From Paracidovorax avenae (GTDB lineage: Bacteria > Pseudomonadota > Gammaproteobacteria > Burkholderiales > Burkholderiaceae_C), in NCBI RefSeq assembly GCF_040892545.1, contig NZ_CP156079.1, positions 3,569,501 through 3,633,500 on the forward strand: a stretch of 64,000 nt of DNA, written 5' to 3'. Below the pieces are notes generated by a model. The model made no database searches and was not told where the DNA came from. It saw only the letters and a program-made list of their open reading frames with translations. Below are positions 8,964 to 17,792 of this stretch, piece by piece. Both the position numbers and the translations under genes were made by a program. Position 1 is the first letter of the stretch; each line of letters starts with the position of its first letter.

Positions 8964-9920
8964 TCAGAGGTCGGCGAGCACGCGCACGTGCGCCTCGACG
9001 CTGCGCGCGAGGGCATCCATCACGTAGCCGCCCTCCAGGCAGGAGACGATGCGGCCCCTGGCGTAGCGGCGGGCGATGTCCTTGATGCGCTGCGTGATCC
9101 AGGCGTAGTCCTGCTCGGTGAGCCCGAGCTGGCCCATGTCGTCGTCGCGGTGGCCGTCGAAGCCGGCGGAGACGAAGATCATCTCGGGCTTGAAGGCCTC
9201 CAGCCGCGGGATCCAGAGCATCTCGATCAGTTCGCGGATGTCCATGCCGCGCGTGTAGGCGGCCACGGGCACGTTGAGCATGTTGGGCGCCGGGTCCTTG
9301 TCGCCGCTGAACGGGTAGAACGGGTGCTGGAAGATGCCGACCATCAGCGCGCGCGGGTCGCCCGCGAGGATGTCCTCGGTGCCGTTGCCGTGGTGTACAT
9401 CGAAGTCCACCACCGCGACGCGCTGCAGCTTGTGCCGCTGGAGCGCGTACCGGGCCGCGATCGCGACGTTGTTGAAGAAGCAGAAGCCCATGGCCTTGCT
9501 GCGCGTGGCGTGGTGCCCGGGCGGGCGCACGCAGCAGAAGGCGTTCTCCAGCTCGCCTGCGATGACGGCGTCGGTGGCGGCCAGGGCCGCGCCCGCGGCC
9601 CGCAGCGCGGCCGGCCAGGTGTGGGGGTTGATGGAGGTGTCGGGATCGACCTGGGCATGGGCGGGGCCGCCGGCCAGGATCTCTTCCGCGAGCCGGTCGG
9701 ACAGTCCGCGCAGCGCGGCCACGTGCATGCGGTCGTGCGCCAGCTCGACGTCGGCCAGCGAGGCCTCGGGCGCCTCGAAGCGCTCCAGCGCATCGGCCAC
9801 GCCGGTGGCCAGCAGCCGGTCCTCGATGGCATCCAGCCGTCCCGGGCATTCCGGGTGGCCCGGTCCCATCTCGTGCTTCCAGCATTCGCGGTGCGTGAAA
9901 TAGCCTGTGCCGCCCACCAT
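8964..9920 (-). CDS. Histone deacetylase-family hydrolase (arginase/deacetylase fold)
   Basis: A 318-residue zinc hydrolase. The start at 9918-9920 (MVGGTGYFTHREC) gives the normal family N-terminus. RPPGHHATRSKAMGFCFFNN holds the catalytic His pair, VVDFDVHHGNGTEDIL supplies two zinc ligands (Asp and His) and SAGFDGHRDD the third. Bacterial relatives deacetylate acetyl-polyamines or short acyl amides; the substrate here is unknown. It is divergent from moxR with only 42 bases between the two start codons, so the two promoters must overlap. Confidence 0.9.
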   Translation of the reverse strand: MVGGTGYFTHRECWKHEMGPGHPECPGRLDAIEDRLLATGVADALERFEAPEASLADVELAHDRMHVAALRGLSDRLAEEILAGGPAHAQVDPDTSINPHTWPAALRAAGAALAATDAVIAGELENAFCCVRPPGHHATRSKAMGFCFFNNVAIAARYALQRHKLQRVAVVDFDVHHGNGTEDILAGDPRALMVGIFQHPFYPFSGDKDPAPNMLNVPVAAYTRGMDIRELIEMLWIPRLEAFKPEMIFVSAGFDGHRDDDMGQLGLTEQDYAWITQRIKDIARRYARGRIVSCLEGGYVMDALARSVEAHVRVLADL

Positions 9921-9962
9921 GAATCCCTTGTCTCTGGTTTTTTTCGGATAACTTCGGGTCTC

Positions 9963-10883
<921 letters not shown>

Positions 10884-10887
10884 TGGG

Positions 10888-10944
10888 ACACCCCCCTGAG
10901 CGGCTGCGCCGCTTCCCCCCGCTCTCGCCGCGCTGCGCGCGGCG
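10888..10944. repeat. Dispersed intergenic repeat element, copy 2, with hairpin
   Basis: ACACCCCCCTGAG then CGGCTGCGCCGCTTCCCCCC (10888-10920) is an inverted relative of the block at 5712-5747. It is followed by a perfect hairpin, CGCCGCGC, loop TGC, GCGCGGCG (10926-10944). The element begins four bases after the moxR stop codon and separates it from the DUF58 gene. No U run follows the hairpin, so it is not a standard intrinsic terminator, though it could stabilise or stop the moxR transcript. Confidence 0.6.
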
Positions 10945-11109
10945 GGCAGGGGGACGACGCCGGTGGCCCGGCGAAGCCGGTTCCACGGCGTCTGCTGGCT
11001 TGGCCTGCTCCGCGGCCACTCGACGGGAGAAGGCCGCGCGGCTTTCAAGCGGCGCGCACGTAGCGTGTCAAACGTGTCATGGGCATAGCGCATCGTCGGA
11101 GATACAGGC

Positions 11110-12129
11110 ATGACATCCGCTGCGGGCGATGCCCTACCACGTACGGTATCGCCGCGAAACCCTGTCACCGCGCTCCGCGGGCGGCTGCAGCGCTGGTGGC
11201 AGGCGCGGCTGCCGCGCACGGACACCACGCTGCTCACGCAGCGCAACGTGTACATCCTGCCGACGGGCGCGGGGTGGATGCTGGCGCTCACGCTGCTGGT
11301 GCTGCTGGTGGCGTCGATCAATTTCCAGCTCAACCTGGGCTACCTGCTCACTTTCCTGCTGGCGGGCAGCGCGGTGGCGGGCATGCACGTGTGCCATGCC
11401 ACGCTGCGCGGGCTGACGCTGCACCTGCTGCCGCCGGAGCCGTGCTTCCTGGGGCAGAGCGCGGTGTTCGAGATCCAGCTGTCGAGCACGCGCAAGTCGC
11501 CGCGCCACGGCATCGCGCTGGCGGTGCATGCCGGCGGTGCGCCGCACTGGGCGTGGACGGACGTGCCCGCCCAGGGCACGGCCAGCGTGCAGGTGGCCTT
11601 CCAGCCGCAGCGCAGGGGCCTGCACGATGTGCCGCTGCTCACGGCCGAGACGCGCTTCCCGCTCGGCACTTTCCGGGTGTGGACGCTCTGGCGCCCGGCC
11701 GCGCAGGTGCTGGTCTATCCGCGCCCCGAGCTGCCGCCGCCGCCCCTTCCCGCGGGCGAGCCGGCCCCGGGTGGAGCGGGCAGCGCGCCAGCACAGGGCA
11801 TCGGCGAGTTCGACGGCGTGCGCGCCTACCGGCGGGGCGATCCGCTCAAGCTCGTGGTCTGGAAGAAGGCCGCGCGGTCGATCGCCACCGGCATGGACGA
11901 CCTCGTGAGCCGCGACGCGCAGCAGACGCGGCGGCAGGAGCTGTGGCTCGACCTGGCGCTCACCAGCCTCACCGATCCCGAAGCCCGCATCTCCCGCCTT
12001 GCATCCTGGGTGCTGCAGGCCGAGCGGCAAGGCCTGGACTACGGCCTGCGGCTGCCGTCCGGCGAGATCGCCCAGGGCAGCGGCCCGGCCCACGAACGGC
12101 GCTGCCTGGAGGCGCTGGCGCTGTGCTGA
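11110..12129 (+). CDS. DUF58-domain membrane protein
   Basis: A 339-residue protein with two adjacent membrane spans (residues ~54-100: GAGWMLALTLLVLLVASINF and LGYLLTFLLAGSAVAGMHV). The C-terminal half contains the DUF58 core EFDGVRAYRRGDPLKLVVWK, related to von Willebrand A-like folds. In Comamonadaceae and pseudomonads this protein is always found between MoxR and a TgpA-type transglutaminase, where it is thought to help assemble envelope proteins; no direct activity is known. The stop is 52 bases before the next start and both genes are surely one unit. Confidence 0.92.
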   Translation: MTSAAGDALPRTVSPRNPVTALRGRLQRWWQARLPRTDTTLLTQRNVYILPTGAGWMLALTLLVLLVASINFQLNLGYLLTFLLAGSAVAGMHVCHATLRGLTLHLLPPEPCFLGQSAVFEIQLSSTRKSPRHGIALAVHAGGAPHWAWTDVPAQGTASVQVAFQPQRRGLHDVPLLTAETRFPLGTFRVWTLWRPAAQVLVYPRPELPPPPLPAGEPAPGGAGSAPAQGIGEFDGVRAYRRGDPLKLVVWKKAARSIATGMDDLVSRDAQQTRRQELWLDLALTSLTDPEARISRLASWVLQAERQGLDYGLRLPSGEIAQGSGPAHERRCLEALALC

Positions 12130-12181
12130 CCGCGACCTGCCCTCCCCTTCGCCCCGGCCGCCTGCCGGAAGGCTCGGCCGC

Positions 12182-14236
12182 ATGACCGCGCTGCGCCGGA
12201 CGTTCGCGAACCTGCCGCGCGAGACGCGCGACACGCTGTTCCTGCTCGCCACGGTGGGCTGGGTGGTGCTGCCGCTGGCGCCCTACCTGCCCGCGTGGAC
12301 CACGGCGCTCGCAGCCGCCGTGCTGGTCTGGCGGGGCATGCTGGCGCTGCGCGGCCGCCCGCAGCCGGGCCGCTGGCAGTTGGGCGTGCTGCTGGCCGCA
12401 TCGGTCGCGCTCACGGTGGTGTCGCACGGCACCATCGTCGGCCGCGACGCGGGCGTCACGCTCATCGTGATGCTGCTCGCGCTCAAGACCATGGAAGTGC
12501 ACGCGCGGCGCGACGCCATGGTGCTGTTCTTCCTGGGCTTCTTCACGATGCTCAGCAACTTCTTCTTCTCGCAGTCGCTCGCCACGGCCGCCGCGATGCT
12601 GGTCGCGCTGCTGGGCCTGCTGACCGCCCTGGTCAATGCCCACATGCCGGTGGGCCGGCCACCGCTGACCGTGCCGCTGCGGCTGGCGGGGCGCATGGCA
12701 CTGCTGGGGGCACCCGTCATGCTCGCGCTGTTCCTGCTGTTCCCGCGCATGGCGCCGCTCTGGGGCATGCCCAGCGAGAACCCGACGGGCCGCAGCGGGC
12801 TGTCGGGCCGCATGGAGATCGGCAACGTGGCCTCGCTCGCGCTCGACGACGGCATCGCACTGCGCGTGCGCTTCGACACGCCGGGCGGCGAGCCGCCGCC
12901 GCAGAGCGCGCTGTATTTTCGGGGGCCGGTGTTCTCGGCCTTCGATGGGCGCGAATGGTTCGCCTTCGGGCAACCGGGCGCTCCGGCGGCCGCCTGGCGC
13001 CCGCCCGCGCCCCCGGCGCTGCAGGTGGAGGGCGAGCCCCTGCGCTACGAAATCACGCTGGAAGCGCTGCGCGTGCCATGGCTGCTCACGCTCGATGCCG
13101 CGCCCGAGTCACCCGTGCTGCCGCCGGGCCTGCGCGCGTCGATGGCGCCCGAACTCTCCTGGGTCGCGAACCGCCCCATCAACGAGGTGCTGCGCTACCG
13201 CGCCGCCAGCTACCCGCGCTTCACGCACGGCCCGATGGAGGACTCTCCGCGGCTGCGTCCGTACCTGGAGCTGCCCGAAGGTTTCGATCCGCGCACGCGC
13301 GACCTTGCCCGGCAGATGCTGGCGGAGCCGGCGGTCGCCGCGGGCGGCGCTCCGGCTTTCGTGCAGGCCGCGCTGGAGCGGCTGCGCACGGGCGGCTACA
13401 GCTACACGCTGGAGCCGGGCGTCTATGCCGAACACACCGCAGATGCCTTCTGGTTCGACCAGAAGGCGGGCTTTTGCGAGCACATCGCTTCCGCCTTCGC
13501 GGTGCTGCTGCGCGCGGCCGGCATCCCGGCACGGATCGTTACCGGCTACCAGGGCGGCGAGGTGAACGGCGTGGATGGCTACTGGACGGTGCGCCAGGCG
13601 GACGCCCATGCCTGGACCGAAGTCTGGCTCGCAGGCCGCGGCTGGGTGCGCGTGGACCCGACCGGGGCCGTCTCGCCGGCCCGCATCGGCAACTTCCAGC
13701 GCCTGCAGGCGCCGCGCGGCGTGTTCGGCACGGCGGTGGATACCGTCATCGGCCGCGGCATCGCCGCCCGCGCGCGCGCCGTCTGGGAGGCCGTCAACAA
13801 CCGCTGGAACCAGTGGGTGCTCAACTACACGCAGAGCCAGCAGCTGGACCTGCTCAAGGCCCTGGGCATCGCGTCGCCCGATGCGCAGGACCTGGCCCGC
13901 GTGCTCGGCGCGCTGGCCGCGGCCGCGGCGCTGGCCGGCGTCGGCTGGAACCTGTGGGAGCGCCGCAGGCAGGACCCCTGGCTGCGCTTGCTGGACCGGG
14001 CGCGCCGCCGGCTCGCGCGCGCCGGCCTGCCCCTGCCCGGCCACCTGCCGCCGCGCGCCATGGCGCAGCAGGCGCGCGACCGTTTCGGGAAGTCCGCCGA
14101 ACCGGCTGCGGGCTGGCTGCTGCGCATGGACCAGGCACGTTACGCTCGCCACTCCGATGCCACGCTGGCGGGCCTGCGGCGGGAACTGCGCGGCCTGCGC
14201 TGGCCCTCCTCCGATACCCCTTCGGCACGCCACTGA
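12182..14236 (+). CDS. tgpA: TgpA-like membrane protein with periplasmic transglutaminase domain
   Basis: A 684-residue protein. Six or so N-terminal membrane segments (residues ~20-190) carry the DUF3488-type block (VMLLALKTMEVHARRDAMVL). A periplasmic transglutaminase-like domain follows with the Cys-His-Asp triad: Cys in KAGFCEHIASAFA, His in QADAHAWTEVWL, Asp in WVRVDPTGAV. A last span (VLGALAAAAALAGVGW) leads to a DUF4129-like cytoplasmic tail with KSAEPAAGWLLRMDQARYA. Pseudomonas TgpA is essential and shaped like this. The start at 12182 is the ATG just after the DUF58 gene; the frame is open upstream but overlaps that gene. Confidence 0.93.
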   Translation: MTALRRTFANLPRETRDTLFLLATVGWVVLPLAPYLPAWTTALAAAVLVWRGMLALRGRPQPGRWQLGVLLAASVALTVVSHGTIVGRDAGVTLIVMLLALKTMEVHARRDAMVLFFLGFFTMLSNFFFSQSLATAAAMLVALLGLLTALVNAHMPVGRPPLTVPLRLAGRMALLGAPVMLALFLLFPRMAPLWGMPSENPTGRSGLSGRMEIGNVASLALDDGIALRVRFDTPGGEPPPQSALYFRGPVFSAFDGREWFAFGQPGAPAAAWRPPAPPALQVEGEPLRYEITLEALRVPWLLTLDAAPESPVLPPGLRASMAPELSWVANRPINEVLRYRAASYPRFTHGPMEDSPRLRPYLELPEGFDPRTRDLARQMLAEPAVAAGGAPAFVQAALERLRTGGYSYTLEPGVYAEHTADAFWFDQKAGFCEHIASAFAVLLRAAGIPARIVTGYQGGEVNGVDGYWTVRQADAHAWTEVWLAGRGWVRVDPTGAVSPARIGNFQRLQAPRGVFGTAVDTVIGRGIAARARAVWEAVNNRWNQWVLNYTQSQQLDLLKALGIASPDAQDLARVLGALAAAAALAGVGWNLWERRRQDPWLRLLDRARRRLARAGLPLPGHLPPRAMAQQARDRFGKSAEPAAGWLLRMDQARYARHSDATLAGLRRELRGLRWPSSDTPSARH

Positions 14237-14278
14237 TCCCGCGCCCGGCCCGCCGCCTTTTTTCCGGTCTTCGATCCC

Positions 14279-15376
14279 ATGCCTTTCGCGATGCCCTTCG
14301 CCCGCTCCACCGCCCTCCTCGTCCTTGCCTGCGCCGCCACCCTGCTCCTGCCGCCGGCTGCCCTGGCCCAGAAGCCCGCCAGGAAGAAGGAGAAGCAGGC
14401 CGCGCCGGAAGTTCTCTACGCGCAGCGGCCCGAGGCCCTGCGCTTTGCCGACGACCTGGCCGAGCGCCGCGGCCTGGACCGCGAATGGGTGCGGCAGGCC
14501 ATCGGGCAGGCCCGGTTCCTGCCGCAGGTGCCGCGCCTCATGCTGCCGGCCCCCCGGGGCACCGCCAAGAACTGGACCGCCTACCGCGCCCGGTTCGTGG
14601 AGCCCGTGCGCATCCGCGCGGGCGTGCGCTTCTGGAACGAGCAGGCCGACACGCTCGCGCGCGCCGAGCGCGAATACGGCGTGCCCGCCGCGATCATCGT
14701 CGGCATCCTGGGCGTGGAGACGCTCTACGGGCAGCACATGGGCGGCTTCCGCGTGATGGACGCACTCGCCACGCTGGCCTTCGACTTTCCAGCCGCGCAC
14801 CCGCGCGCCACGGAGCGGCAGGCCTTCTTCCGGGGCGAACTGGAACAGTTCCTGACACTGGCCGACCGCACCGGCACCGATCCCTTCGCCCTGCGCGGCA
14901 GCTACGCGGGCGCCATGGGCATGGGCCAGTTCATGCCCACCAGCTGGGCGCGCTGGGCGGTGGATTTCGACGGCGATGGCCGCATCGACCTGTTCAACAG
15001 CCCGGCCGATGCGATCGGTTCGGTCGCCAACTACTTCCAGGCCCACGGCTGGGTGAGCGGGCTGCCCACGCATTACGCCGTGGCCTTCGACGAAGGCGGC
15101 CTGCGCCTGCCCGAACTGCTCGGGCCCGACATCCTGCCCAGCTTCACCGCCGCCGGGATGCAGGAGCACGGCGCCCGCCCCCTGCCGGCGGAAGGCGCCT
15201 CCATCCAGCCCGACGCCGCCGGGCTGCTGGCGCTGATCGAGTTGCAAAATGGCAGCGCCCCGGCCGCGTATGTGGCGGGCACGCGCAATTTCTACGTGGT
15301 CACGCGCTACAACTGGTCGAGCTACTACGCGATGGCGGTGATCGAACTCGGGCGGGAAGTGGCGGCGGCGCGGTAG
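14279..15376 (+). CDS. mltB: Lytic murein transglycosylase B
   Basis: A 365-residue periplasmic enzyme cleaving peptidoglycan to 1,6-anhydro muropeptides. The signal peptide spans residues ~8-30 (STALLVLACAATLLLPPAALA); no lipobox Cys follows the AlaLeuAla cleavage site, so it looks soluble rather than lipid-anchored as in E. coli MltB. The catalytic Glu is E147 in VGILGVETLYG; GAMGMGQFMPTSW and the DGDGRIDLFNSPADA loop are family motifs. It follows tgpA by 42 bases on the same strand and may be co-transcribed, linking two envelope-remodelling functions. It ends five bases before the convergent smvA gene. Confidence 0.95.
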   Translation: MPFAMPFARSTALLVLACAATLLLPPAALAQKPARKKEKQAAPEVLYAQRPEALRFADDLAERRGLDREWVRQAIGQARFLPQVPRLMLPAPRGTAKNWTAYRARFVEPVRIRAGVRFWNEQADTLARAEREYGVPAAIIVGILGVETLYGQHMGGFRVMDALATLAFDFPAAHPRATERQAFFRGELEQFLTLADRTGTDPFALRGSYAGAMGMGQFMPTSWARWAVDFDGDGRIDLFNSPADAIGSVANYFQAHGWVSGLPTHYAVAFDEGGLRLPELLGPDILPSFTAAGMQEHGARPLPAEGASIQPDAAGLLALIELQNGSAPAAYVAGTRNFYVVTRYNWSSYYAMAVIELGREVAAAR

Positions 15377-15380
15377 CGCC

Positions 15381-16922
15381 TCAGTGCCCGCCAGACTTCG
15401 CCTCCGCCCCTCCGCGATAGCCGGCCAGCAGGAAAAACACGGCCACGGCCAGCAGCCCGATCAGCGCCGCGGAGGTGTTCAGCAGTATCCGGTGGGCCAC
15501 CGAGAAGGCCGCCTGCCCTGCCCCGATCAGCGCCGCCGCCGGGCCCTGCCCCAGTTGCTGCGCGACCACGTAGGCATCGCCGATCGATCGCGCCGCCTGG
15601 GCGGCGAGCGGCGGCGCCAGATCCGGCGGCAGCGCGATCGCATGGCTGAAGACGACGGACATGAACACGCCGAACACGGTGATGCCCAGGCCGCTGCCCA
15701 GTTCGTAGCCGGTGGCCTCCAGCGCTCCGGCCGCGCCGGCCCGGTCCGCCTCGACCGAGCCCATGATCGCGATGGACGACGCCGTCAGTCCCACGCTCAG
15801 CGCCAGCCCGAGCAGGGCCAGCGCCGCGGCCACGGGCACGCCCCCTTCGTGGAAATCCGCCCGGGCCAGGCAGGCCAGGGCCGCACCGGACACCGCCAGC
15901 GACAGGCTGGCGACCCGGCGCAGGCCGAAGCGGTTCGACAGGGTTCCCGCCAGGGGGCCACCCACGGCCGCCGCGGCCATGATCGGAACCATGAAGAGGC
16001 CGGCCTGCAGAGGGCTCTTGCCCAGCACGTATTGCAACTCCTGCGCCAGCGTCAGTTCCACGCCGGCCAGGGCGCCGCTGGCGACCACCGCCATGGCGAT
16101 GCCGGCGAGGACGGCCGGGCGCGAGAACAGCGACAGATCCAGCATCGGCGCCGCCGAGCGCAGTTGCAGGCGCGCGAACACCGCCAGCAGGGCCGCCCCT
16201 GCCGCCAGCGCCGATCCCGCCACGGCCGGTGGCTGCCCGCCCCCGAATCCCGACTTGAGGCCGAACACCGCGGCGATCATGCCCGCGATCAGCAGCAGCG
16301 CCTGCCCGGCAGGCCAGCGGCCGGCCACCGTGCGCTCCGGCCGCGGCAGCCACAGGAACACGGCCGGGAACACGACGAGCATCACCGGCACGTTGATGAG
16401 GAACGCGGCGCCCCACCAGAAATGCTCCAGCAGCGCCCCGCCGACCAGCGGCCCCACGGCGGCCCCCGCCGCGCCCACGGTACCCCAGAGGCCCAGCGCC
16501 ATGGCGCGCTCCCGTTCATCCTCGAACGTGCGGCGGATGATGCCGAGCACGCACGGCATGATCATCGAGCCGCCCAGCGCGAGCAGCACGCGCGCCGCGA
16601 TCAGCAGCGCCGGGCTGGGAGCGAACGCCGCCAGCAGCGATGCGAGGCCGAAGACCGCCAGGCCCGCGAGCAGCAGCCGCCGGTGGCCGGTGCGGTCCGC
16701 CAGCGTCCCCATGGGCACCAGGAGGCCCGCCATGAGCAGCGGATAGATGTCGAGGATCCAGAGCACGTGCGTGCCCGATGCGCTCAGCGCCAGCGTCAGC
16801 GACGGCACGGCGATGTGCAGGATCGTCATGTCGATCACCACCGGCAGGAAGGCCAGCATCACGGCGGCCAGGACCAGCCACCGCTGCGTGGAGGACATGG
16901 AAGGGGAACGGAACGCGGACAT
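15381..16922 (-). CDS. smvA: MFS drug exporter, DHA2 family, SmvA-like
   Basis: A 513-residue, 14-span proton-driven exporter. The N-terminus (LAAVMLAFLPVVIDMTILHI) and motif A-like GTLADRTGHRRLLLAG are typical of DHA2 pumps, and overall it resembles SmvA, which exports methyl viologen, chlorhexidine, octenidine and quaternary ammonium compounds in enterobacteria. A divergent TetR gene lies 85 bases away with a dyad operator between them, the same arrangement as smvA-smvR. Regulation by that repressor is therefore likely. The substrate range in this organism is inferred from family and context only. Confidence 0.85.
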   Translation of the reverse strand: MSAFRSPSMSSTQRWLVLAAVMLAFLPVVIDMTILHIAVPSLTLALSASGTHVLWILDIYPLLMAGLLVPMGTLADRTGHRRLLLAGLAVFGLASLLAAFAPSPALLIAARVLLALGGSMIMPCVLGIIRRTFEDERERAMALGLWGTVGAAGAAVGPLVGGALLEHFWWGAAFLINVPVMLVVFPAVFLWLPRPERTVAGRWPAGQALLLIAGMIAAVFGLKSGFGGGQPPAVAGSALAAGAALLAVFARLQLRSAAPMLDLSLFSRPAVLAGIAMAVVASGALAGVELTLAQELQYVLGKSPLQAGLFMVPIMAAAAVGGPLAGTLSNRFGLRRVASLSLAVSGAALACLARADFHEGGVPVAAALALLGLALSVGLTASSIAIMGSVEADRAGAAGALEATGYELGSGLGITVFGVFMSVVFSHAIALPPDLAPPLAAQAARSIGDAYVVAQQLGQGPAAALIGAGQAAFSVAHRILLNTSAALIGLLAVAVFFLLAGYRGGAEAKSGGH

Positions 16923-16955
16923 GCACCACCCGGATGAAACACCATGCCGCGAAAT

Positions 16956-16975
16956 ATAAATACATACGTATTTAT
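16956..16975. promoter_or_regulatory. Putative TetR-type operator between smvA and its regulator
   Basis: ATAAATAC (16956-16963), spacer ATAC, GTATTTAT (16968-16975) is a perfect 8-bp inverted repeat in an AT-rich island, 34 bases from the smvA start and 33-54 from the two possible regulator starts. Position and symmetry fit an autoregulated TetR operator controlling both divergent promoters. Confidence 0.75.
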
Positions 16976-17007
16976 TTCAACTGAAACCCTTCGGATTCCA
17001 GGGCACA

Positions 17008-17571
17008 ATGCCATCCGGAACGCCAGCCATGGGCAGAAAACCGACCATCACCCGCGACAGACTGCTCGACCTCGCGCAGCAGATCGTCCGCGCCGAGGGT
17101 GCCAGGGGCCTCACCATCGATGCACTGGCCCGGGCCGCCGGCATTTCCAAGGGGGGCGTGCAGTATTCGTTCGCCTCCAAGGAGGACCTCGTCCGCGGGC
17201 TGGTCGCGCGCTGGACGCAGGCGTTCGACGCGGCAATGGCAGAGCAGGACACCGGCACCTCAGCCCTCGGCTTCGTCCGTGGCTACATCGGCGCCATGCG
17301 GTCCTCCGGCACCGCCACGGACGCGAAAATGGCGGGCCTGCTCATCGCCTACCTCCAGGACCCCGACAACCTGCGCGACATGCGGGCGTGGTATGAGGAA
17401 ACCCTCGCGCGCCTGGGCGGCACCACGCCCCAGGCGCGCGCGGCCCGCGTCGCCTTCCTCGCCGTGGAAGGCCTGTTCCTGCTGAGGATCGGCGGCATCG
17501 ATGACAGCGCGCGCTGGATGGCCCTGCTGGACGATATCGACGCCCTGCTCGGCCAGATCGCAGGCACCTGA
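17008..17571 (+). CDS. TetR/AcrR-family repressor, probable regulator of smvA
   Basis: A 187-residue regulator. The N-terminal helix-turn-helix is LTIDALARAAGISKGGVQYS, followed by FASKEDLVRGLV, the standard TetR helix 4 start. The C-terminal ligand domain (TetR_C_37-like) is divergent, as expected. Start is uncertain: ATG at 17008 has an AGGG a few bases upstream, while ATG at 17029 (MGRKPTITRD) matches the usual family N-terminus. It is divergent from the SmvA-like exporter and shares the dyad operator with it, so drug-induced derepression of the pump is the likely logic. Confidence 0.88.
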   Translation: MPSGTPAMGRKPTITRDRLLDLAQQIVRAEGARGLTIDALARAAGISKGGVQYSFASKEDLVRGLVARWTQAFDAAMAEQDTGTSALGFVRGYIGAMRSSGTATDAKMAGLLIAYLQDPDNLRDMRAWYEETLARLGGTTPQARAARVAFLAVEGLFLLRIGGIDDSARWMALLDDIDALLGQIAGT

Positions 17572-17588
17572 CGGTTTTCCCGGCTCTT

Positions 17589-17671
17589 CTGTAAGCAGCT
17601 GTGCGCGGCCTGCGGCGGGAGCGGAAGCCACGCCACGCGGCCATGCCATCTACGCGAACACGCGCTTACAG
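17589..17671. repeat. Distant 8-bp inverted repeat in the spacer before the beta-helix gene
   Basis: CTGTAAGC (17589-17596) and GCTTACAG (17664-17671) are exact reverse complements 67 bases apart in the 221-base spacer between the TetR gene and the lipoprotein gene. Either a pair of half-sites or chance; no terminator U run is attached. Nothing else was recognised in this spacer. Confidence 0.3.
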
Positions 17672-17792
17672 GACCTCTCCGATCCCACACCTATCATTCG
17701 GCCGCCTTCCGCGGAACGGAATTGTGTACACCGTCCAGACTCTCCGCCGGCGGGCCAGACCCATATCCAACACCCTCGGGGAGAAAAAACAC

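Noticed and set aside
10926..10944. Intrinsic terminator of moxR
   Set aside because: The hairpin is perfect but no U run follows; it is better described as part of the repeat element.
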